Part shown: positions 6,551-10,796 of the stretch, piece after piece
Layout: every line of letters starts with the position of its first letter
Numbering within the stretch: the first letter of the stretch is position 1
Assembly (NCBI GenBank): GCA_023396665.1
Contig: JAEWVL010000441.1
Span: 1 to 10,796 of the forward strand
Source: Spirochaetota bacterium
Lineage (GTDB): Bacteria > Spirochaetota > UBA4802 > JAFGJZ01
Direction of reading: 5' to 3'
Length of the DNA stretch: 10,796 nt
Made by a program: the position numbers and the translations under genes
The notes under the pieces: model-generated
Seen by the model: the letters and a program-made list of their open reading frames with translations, nothing else
What the model was told of the DNA's origin: nothing
Database searches by the model: none

Positions 6551-7647
6551 AAAAGTTTCTCCAGTTGCTTATCTCCTTCATCAAAAAAACCTTTTGGCCA
6601 GTAGCTTATCCGTCCATTCTCGGAAATTTCTGGTGAAATAACAATGGATTCGTGAATGTTACCGGGATTTCTCTCAAGATAATAGAGTTTTATATCTTTT
6701 GGGTTGATCATTTTTTCTTTGACTGCGACTCTAAGCCCATTAAGAAAATGGTCGGAATGAGTTTCAATAAACAATTGTACTCCATTTTGAGCCGCTATCG
6801 CACATAGTCTTCCCAATACTGCCTGACCCCCCGGATGCAAATGTGCTTCTGGATTCTCGAGAATTAACAGATCACCAACTTTTGCTCGTAAAATGGATGT
6901 AATCACAGGTAAAACAAAGGTCAATCCGAAGCCGACATTCTGTGGCTTGAAATCGATCGTCTTTTGTGTACCGTAATCAAATGAATAACCGAGTGAAACA
7001 GAATTTGTCGCATTCTGCATCGCTGCATGAATGTGGATTCCCGGTGAAATTTCTGCCATCCATTTTTCAATATTCTCGAGTAGCATTTCAGATTTTGCAT
7101 CTTTGTGTTTGAGTTCCTGAATGTTTAACGGGGATAAACCATATTCTGCAATAAAATGAGCTGTGTATTCGCCATGATTACCCAATGAATTCAAATCTTT
7201 TATATAATAATCGGAAATCTCGTAAGCTGGTTTTGGACTGACCCTATCCGCAGATAAATACTGGAAATTCTTCGAAAAAAGGTTCATATCTTTCAAGGAC
7301 ATATTGATAGATTTTTGAATTGGTTGCAAATCTGATTGAGCTGAATAATTATAAAGAAAATTTAATGGAGCGTTATCAATCCATGTTAACGTAAAACCAA
7401 TTGTTTCTTCCTCTGCGTTTTCCGAAAGAATATCTTTTCCAATACCCAACGATACATACTCACCTTTCAGGAGAAGACCTTTGTCCAATAAAGTATTTCT
7501 TTCCATAGACTGTCGCAGAAGTAGTAATGTTTGAATCAGAGATGACTTTCCCATTCCATTTAAACCACTGAAAAGATTTATTTTACCTAAAGGGAAACTG
7601 GCATCAAGTAGGGATTTGAATCGTTGGACTCTAATAAATTCAAGCAT
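6547..7647 (-). CDS. AAA/ABC-like ATPase with DUF3696 C-terminus (defence-type, NsnB-like)
   Basis: A 366-residue SMC/OLD-type ATPase. The frame is open further upstream to 7683, but the ATG at 7647 has a full AAGGAGG six bases before it, and the protein then begins MLEFIRVQRFKSL, the normal start of these ATPases. Walker A GLNGMGKSS is at 29-36. YLSADR at 130-135 is a common motif of AAA_21/DUF3696 proteins. A signature-like NVGFGLTFVLP is at 237-247, Walker B LLILENPEAHLHP at 260-272 and the switch ETHSDH at 295-300. The tail GRISYWPKGFFDEGDKQL (345-362) is the DUF3696 hallmark. No Toprim nuclease domain follows, unlike OLD or GajA. It overlaps the DUF262 stop by eight bases (7640-7647) and the next gene by four. 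Such ATPases usually drive sensing or gating in defence complexes. Confidence 0.9.
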   Translation of the reverse strand: MLEFIRVQRFKSLLDASFPLGKINLFSGLNGMGKSSLIQTLLLLRQSMERNTLLDKGLLLKGEYVSLGIGKDILSENAEEETIGFTLTWIDNAPLNFLYNYSAQSDLQPIQKSINMSLKDMNLFSKNFQYLSADRVSPKPAYEISDYYIKDLNSLGNHGEYTAHFIAEYGLSPLNIQELKHKDAKSEMLLENIEKWMAEISPGIHIHAAMQNATNSVSLGYSFDYGTQKTIDFKPQNVGFGLTFVLPVITSILRAKVGDLLILENPEAHLHPGGQAVLGRLCAIAAQNGVQLFIETHSDHFLNGLRVAVKEKMINPKDIKLYYLERNPGNIHESIVISPEISENGRISYWPKGFFDEGDKQLEKLL

Positions 7648-8785
7648 TGATGACCTCCTTGATAATTTCTGATACTTTATCATTTCTGATTCTGTAATGA
7701 TCTTTCTTTTGTGTAGAGTACGTTATTGCCCTGAAGTAATCATTGTCATCTGTGACAAGGTCTTCATGTTTTTGAACAACAGAATCCTTATTTCTTTCAA
7801 GTTTTGCCATTTCATTCTTTGATAGTTTAACAAGAGATGTAGTCCAGACTTCAAAGAGTGTTGAATTCTTTCTTCGACGACGGGATGTCTGTCCTCTAGT
7901 TCTTTTTTCATAAGCAAGATCACCGAAAATTTTCCAGCACCGTTCAACAGCCATACAAAAAGAGTGCTTATAATCATCCAATTCATTCGGAGTAGCTTTT
8001 TCCAAGATTTCAACCATTTCATCAAGGAAATCTGTAATATTCTTTTTTGTCTGGAAATAATCCTGAAAATGAAAAGCCAAAAACCTTAATACAAGCTCTT
8101 GATCAATCATTCTTCTTGATTGATCTCCAACTGTTTTTATCAAATATTCATCTAATGCTAAATCTTTAAGAAAATCTCGTACTTTCTGTGTAGTCATGGC
8201 ATTTCGGATTTCCTGATCGTTTAGAACAAGACCGCCGGTATTTATTCTTCTGAAAATGGAATATTTCACTTTTTCCGGTGTTCCCGGCTGAATCAGAAAA
8301 AGAGTTACCGGGCATTCATCAATACGTCTTTTATATGTTCTTGATAAATCATCGTATTTTTTACCGTTAAACTCCTTGAGGTATTCCAATCCGTGAAGAG
8401 CTAATTTTTTATCAACAATAAACTTTTTTATAGATGATAACCGTTGAAGTCCATCTACAACAAGCCATTTGTCTTCGTTGGAAGCATCAAAATAAAAAGC
8501 AGGCAGAGGGAACCTAATCAGTATGGACTCTATTAAGCGTGACATTTTTGAGTTATCCCAAAGTTCAGCATGTCTCTGAAATTCAGTATTTAGATCGATC
8601 TCATCATGGTTTAATCTTTCTACAAGATTACGTAATGTATCCGGCTTTGAGGAAATACTTATTTCATTAGGATTAAAAGGGTCCTCCATAAGAGGTTCTT
8701 CATCAGTTTCACCTTCATTTCCTGGCTCTAATGTTGTATCTGTATTTTCAAGTTCTATTTCATCATCAATATAATCATCTGACAT
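7640..8785 (-). CDS. DUF262 (ParB/GmrS-type) protein, first gene of defence-type operon (NsnC-like)
   Basis: A 381-residue protein. An acidic, disordered-looking tail (1-35) leads into a DUF262 domain: LNTEFQRHAELWDNSKMSRL (65-84), LIESILIRFPLPAFYFD (84-100), VVDGLQRLSSIKKF (109-122), and FRRINTGGLVLNDQEIRNA (178-196). These are the conserved motifs of the ParB/Srx-like fold also found in GmrS of the GmrSD type IV restriction enzyme, where the DGQQR block binds or hydrolyses nucleotide. Here the third residue is Leu (DGLQR). Residues 295-306 are very basic (RTRGQTSRRRRK), which could contact nucleic acid. No HNH/DUF1524 nuclease (GmrD part) is attached, so a cutting activity must come from elsewhere or be absent. 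Only a purine-rich weak ribosome binding site (AGGTAGAAG) precedes the ATG. It leads a coupled three-gene operon. Confidence 0.9.
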   Translation of the reverse strand: MSDDYIDDEIELENTDTTLEPGNEGETDEEPLMEDPFNPNEISISSKPDTLRNLVERLNHDEIDLNTEFQRHAELWDNSKMSRLIESILIRFPLPAFYFDASNEDKWLVVDGLQRLSSIKKFIVDKKLALHGLEYLKEFNGKKYDDLSRTYKRRIDECPVTLFLIQPGTPEKVKYSIFRRINTGGLVLNDQEIRNAMTTQKVRDFLKDLALDEYLIKTVGDQSRRMIDQELVLRFLAFHFQDYFQTKKNITDFLDEMVEILEKATPNELDDYKHSFCMAVERCWKIFGDLAYEKRTRGQTSRRRRKNSTLFEVWTTSLVKLSKNEMAKLERNKDSVVQKHEDLVTDDNDYFRAITYSTQKKDHYRIRNDKVSEIIKEVINA

Positions 8786-8810
8786 ATTCTTCTACCTATC
8801 CATTTCTCTT

Positions 8811-8863
8811 AGCCCAGCACGGATGCCGGGCTTCTTAAAAGGGGTATGGGGTACCCATTTTTT
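8811..8863. promoter_or_regulatory. Two hairpins in the leader region of the defence-type operon
   Basis: AGCCC-A-GC (8811-8818) faces GC-C-GGGCT (8825-8832) across a six-base loop. Next to it, AAAA-G-GGGTA (8837-8846) faces TACCC-A-TTTT (from 8852), with a TGGGG loop and a run of T residues, which has terminator shape on the plus strand and A/T symmetry on the minus strand. Both lie 25-80 bases before the DUF262 start codon. They could end upstream transcription, attenuate the operon or bind a regulator (the core contains the palindrome GGGTACCC). Structure is seen; the role is inferred. Confidence 0.45.
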
Positions 8864-9119
8864 CAACTACTTTATATAAAAACGAAAAGTCTGGCGCTCT
8901 AATTGCACATAACCACAGTCACCCGAACAATCCACCCATACATTCAATATATTATCATGAACAGACATACAACACGCAATCATAACTATTTCATAAGTCC
9001 AGTCATAAATCACAAGCCCGCAAATCACTTCAGTTATCACATTTTTAAACAGAACCGACCTTTTGTATATAATTATGAACATGTTCTGATTGCATTAAAC
9101 GAGAAATACCATTAAACCC

Positions 9120-9262
9120 GTGGCACGAAGTGCCACTCCCCTGCGTGCAGCTTTCGAAGACCGATGCGACAAGCATCGGCTCGAAAGTTCTGCACGCCAG
9201 CCCCTTCGGCGTTTGAGAAGTCGTTTCTTTGCGGGACTTTCTTGTCGATACAAGAAAGTCCC
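9120..9262. repeat. Cluster of three strong hairpins
   Basis: First, GTGGCAC-GAA-GTGCCAC (9120-9136), a perfect 7-bp stem. Second, a 55-base nested hairpin (9143-9197): GCGTGCAG/CTGCACGC, then CTTTCGA/TCGAAAG, then CCGATGC/GCATCGG around the loop GACAA, in all 22 pairs with small bulges of two and of three against one. Third, GGGACTTTCTTGT (9233-9245) faces ACAAGAAAGTCCC (9250-9262), a perfect 13-bp stem with loop CGAT. A weaker alternative stem ACGCC/GGCGT (9194-9212) would compete with the second. The block is much richer in G+C than its AT-rich surroundings. It could be a structured RNA, a REP-type or recombination element. Confidence 0.75.
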
Positions 9263-9376
9263 ACCAACTTCGATACTAATAAAACAAAAATTATCCGCGA
9301 AGCGTAATAAAAAGATCATACTAGTAAAGTGATAAGAGAAGACTGAATTAACAAGACCTCCGCATGGTATTCTTTC

Positions 9377-9400
9377 TTGACATATTGAAAATATTATAAT
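9377..9400 (+). promoter_or_regulatory. Possible promoter of the DUF4236-like gene
   Basis: A perfect TTGACA (9377-9382) and a perfect TATAAT (9395-9400) lie 40-60 bases before the start codon, but only 12 bases separate them, against the usual 16-18. Either another -35 or -10 is used, or the pair works with help from an activator. The surrounding DNA is very AT-rich, so chance matches are likely. Confidence 0.35.
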
Positions 9401-9439
9401 ACCAATGATTACAAATATCTCGTAATTAAGGTCATATAT

Positions 9440-9943
9440 ATGGGTATGAGATTAAGAATAGGACCATTTACATTTGGCAAAAGCGGTACTCGCCTAAGTC
9501 TTTGGGGCCGTAATGGTGGTATTTCTATTCCCTTATCGAAGAAAAGCAAAAGCACATTCGGCAGAGTAAGTTTTGGTCCATTTAGCTGGTTTTTTGGTAA
9601 TAACAAATCAACAAAAAAGAAAAGTCGTTCATATGAAACAAATACTAAAAACGAGCAATTAGCTAACGACAAAAACTATAGTGAGGCGGAAGCTATAAAG
9701 TCCTTCAGTTCGGATTCGAAATTTTTAAACATTATTAGGGACAAAGGCATTCCATGGCGGGGTATACAAGAACGTCTTAAAGAGGAAATACCAGAAAGCA
9801 TTTTTAATCGAAATGAAATTTCATACCGATTAGTACCAAAAGCATTGAATTCTGTATTTGGAAAACAGGACTATGCATGGAAAACAGAAAAAAGGCCATC
9901 GAAAAGCGGTGACGGATATACGACATGGATAATTATTTGCTGA
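9440..9943 (+). CDS. Small DUF4236-like protein of unknown function
   Basis: A 167-residue protein. The first 55 residues are a repetitive Gly/Ser/Arg beta-rich domain: MRLRIGPFTFGKSGTRLSLW, GGISIPL, FGRVSFGPFSWFFG. It recalls the DUF4236 N-terminal pattern (short strands rich in G, S, K and V starting right at the N-terminus); this is a visual match only. Residues 57-80 form a Lys/Ser/Asn-rich linker. The C-terminal part (85-167) is a separate small mixed domain with KGIPWRGIQERLKEEIPESI (102-121), then AWKTEKRPS and a last strand TTWIIIC. No signal peptide or membrane helix is present. AAGGT lies about nine bases before the ATG; a second in-frame ATG two codons later is also possible. It stands alone between the hairpin cluster and the NUDIX gene, divergent from the defence-type operon. 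Confidence 0.7.
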   Translation: MGMRLRIGPFTFGKSGTRLSLWGRNGGISIPLSKKSKSTFGRVSFGPFSWFFGNNKSTKKKSRSYETNTKNEQLANDKNYSEAEAIKSFSSDSKFLNIIRDKGIPWRGIQERLKEEIPESIFNRNEISYRLVPKALNSVFGKQDYAWKTEKRPSKSGDGYTTWIIIC

Positions 9944-10082
9944 AATCAATAAATTCAAAACAATAGAGGCATCTGCATAAAACTGCGGCCACCCGTTCCA
10001 CTCCGCGCTTCAAGTAATTTATCACATCTCTCACTCATAAAGAATCAGAAAAAGACCAACCCGCTAAGCGAAGGAAGAATGA

Positions 10083-10589
10083 TCAACGACGGGAAAAAAC
10101 CCGAAGAGCCTCACGAACAGAATTGAAAGCTATAGAAGAGTAATCAATTCGATCTTTGTGAACGCAGCTAACAGAAGAAACCTCAGCGCAAGAAACGAGG
10201 CATGACAGATCAGAAACTTCAGCGCAAAAAAATATATCGGACGTATGGTAGCTCAGTCCCTTATATGAATAGCGATTATGGCCGCAGCAGAGAAACGAGA
10301 GCGCACTTTGCTCGAGATGCATGCCGCACTCCTCATAAAGCTCGCGGCACGCGCACGCAAGAGCCGACTCGCCGGGATCTACGAAACCCCCGGGTACCGT
10401 GTAGAGGCCTTTTCCGGGATCATTTGCCCTTTTTAAAAGCAGCACCTCGCCACGGCTGCAGACGATGACACTTGCAGACGCGGCCACATTGAAGAACAAG
10501 GTAAACCCGCACTTGTCACAGACAAAAAATCTTTCCCCATGACCGGACACGGCAGCCGCACACGACGGACAATAATGAAATATCTTCAT
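10083..10589 (-). CDS. NUDIX hydrolase with N-terminal zinc ribbon
   Basis: A 168-residue protein. The N-terminus carries a zinc ribbon: Cys7-x-x-Cys10 and Cys24-x-x-Cys27, with the typical aromatic spacing (FHYCPSC, FFVCDKCGF). The NUDIX box G-x5-E-x7-R-E-L-x-E-E-x-G-M spans 68-90, with every catalytic residue present, including the metal-binding REL-x-EE at 82-87. VPGGFVDPGES is the classic lead-in. NUDIX enzymes hydrolyse nucleoside diphosphates linked to another moiety (NADH, ADP-ribose, oxidised nucleotides). The zinc-ribbon architecture is that of NudC-like and related small hydrolases, but it is shorter than true NudC and lacks the NADH-specific SQPWPFPxS tail, so the substrate is open. 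The start has a GGGG close to the ATG. The gene is clearly more GC-rich than those to its left. Confidence 0.9.
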   Translation of the reverse strand: MKIFHYCPSCAAAVSGHGERFFVCDKCGFTLFFNVAASASVIVCSRGEVLLLKRANDPGKGLYTVPGGFVDPGESALACACRELYEECGMHLEQSALSFLCCGHNRYSYKGLSYHTSDIFFCAEVSDLSCLVSCAEVSSVSCVHKDRIDYSSIAFNSVREALRVFSRR

Positions 10590-10679
10590 CGCCCCAGAAA
10601 ATGACCTGTCTTTTTCTTTGCAAGAATAAAATACGGGCCACTTACAAGACCAATATGCCGATCATATATACGGGAAATG

Positions 10680-10796
10680 ATGTCAATACAGGGCCGGGGT
10701 TCATTGAAGAAATTCAGCTACATTTTTGCATGCCTTTGCGGCAAATGGGGAGAAATCACCGCAGCAGTCCTGACCGTGTTCTTAACGGTCGTATTG
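10680..10796 (+). CDS. 5' end of a probable membrane protein, cut by the window edge
   Basis: An open frame of 39 codons from ATG at 10680 runs to the last base without a stop. A second in-frame ATG sits directly before it at 10677. The protein begins MSIQGRGSLKKFSYIF and then has GEITAAVLTVFLTVVL, a hydrophobic stretch preceded by basic residues, as in an inner-membrane helix. The layout is like the start of small TRAP transporter membrane subunits (DctQ), but too little is visible to name it. CGGGA lies just upstream and could serve as ribosome binding site with short spacing. It diverges from the NUDIX gene, and the 90 bases between them would have to carry both promoters. Confidence 0.45.
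   Translation, partial: MSIQGRGSLKKFSYIFACLCGKWGEITAAVLTVFLTVVL

Larger units (their letters stand above)
8786..9439. other. Long gap holding leader hairpins, a dubious small frame and a hairpin cluster
   Basis: This 650-base gap separates the leftward defence-type operon from the rightward DUF4236-like gene. Near the operon lie two hairpins (8811-8832 and 8837-8863). Bases 8867-9082 are open on the minus strand for 71 codons, with a tail (NVWVDCSGDCGYVQLE) that reads like real protein. It has no ribosome binding site, and the plus strand is also open over part of it, so it may be a gene fossil. Bases 9120-9262 carry three strong hairpins. Bases 9263-9439 are AT-rich and hold a possible promoter for the gene at 9440. 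All are listed or discussed separately. Confidence 0.6.

Noticed and set aside
6547..7683. Start of the ATPase gene at 7683
   Set aside because: The ATG at 7647 has a full AAGGAGG at proper spacing and gives the normal family N-terminus. The 12 extra residues overlap the DUF262 gene and have no family-like sequence.
5576..8785. Gabija, Septu or complete GmrSD identity for the three-gene operon
   Set aside because: There is no Toprim domain or UvrD-like helicase (Gabija), no HNH partner (Septu) and no DUF1524 nuclease (GmrSD).
9120..9262. Retron-type non-coding RNA
   Set aside because: No reverse transcriptase gene lies nearby, and the hairpins lack the paired a1/a2 ends expected of a retron msr-msd.

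Overview
The window looks like an accessory stretch of a Gram-negative bacterial chromosome. A spirochaete (Treponema/Spirochaeta-type) is my best guess, but it rests only on the gene mix (cytoplasmic GH43, a small outer-membrane-type protein with an odd signal peptide, DUF6144- and DUF3788-type proteins) and no marker gene proves it. No integrase, transposase, tRNA, rRNA or CRISPR array is visible. Most genes are AT-rich. The GH43 gene (1544-3028) and the NUDIX gene (10083-10589) are visibly richer in G+C, as if older chromosome flanked a patchwork of acquired genes.

Layout. Bases 1-1430 carry two plus-strand single genes: a GNAT acetyltransferase (205-660), preceded by what looks like a fossil of another GNAT, and a GFA-type zinc protein (1031-1429). 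Between them lies a palindrome-rich gap. From 1544 to 8785 every gene is on the minus strand: a GH43 glycosidase with a C-terminal CBM6-like module, a small secreted barrel-like protein (3363-3950), a two-gene unit of a cysteine-rich DUF6144-like protein followed by a DUF3788 protein (5259-4236), and a three-gene operon (8785-5576). Rightwards come a cluster of strong hairpins (9120-9262), a plus-strand DUF4236-like small protein (9440-9943), a minus-strand zinc-ribbon NUDIX hydrolase, and the start of a plus-strand membrane protein cut by the window edge.

The most interesting part is the operon 8785->5576. It encodes a DUF262 (ParB/GmrS-type) protein, then an ABC/SMC-like AAA ATPase with a DUF3696 tail, then an unrecognised 324-residue protein whose last 50 residues look like a small RelE-like module. 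The genes overlap by 8 and 4 bases, so they are almost certainly translated as one unit and probably act as one complex. The domain set fits an anti-phage system; as far as I remember it matches the three-gene 'Menshen' system (NsnA/NsnB/NsnC), which needs checking by profile search.

A second theme is the intergenic DNA. Several gene gaps hold compact GC-rich palindromic elements. Two near-identical copies of a 65-67 bp element and a half copy share the ending TCTCAGTT (3144-3208, 5433-5499, 4157-4190), and there are separate hairpin clusters at 870-970 and 9120-9262. Such elements may have helped assemble this patchwork of one- and two-gene units.
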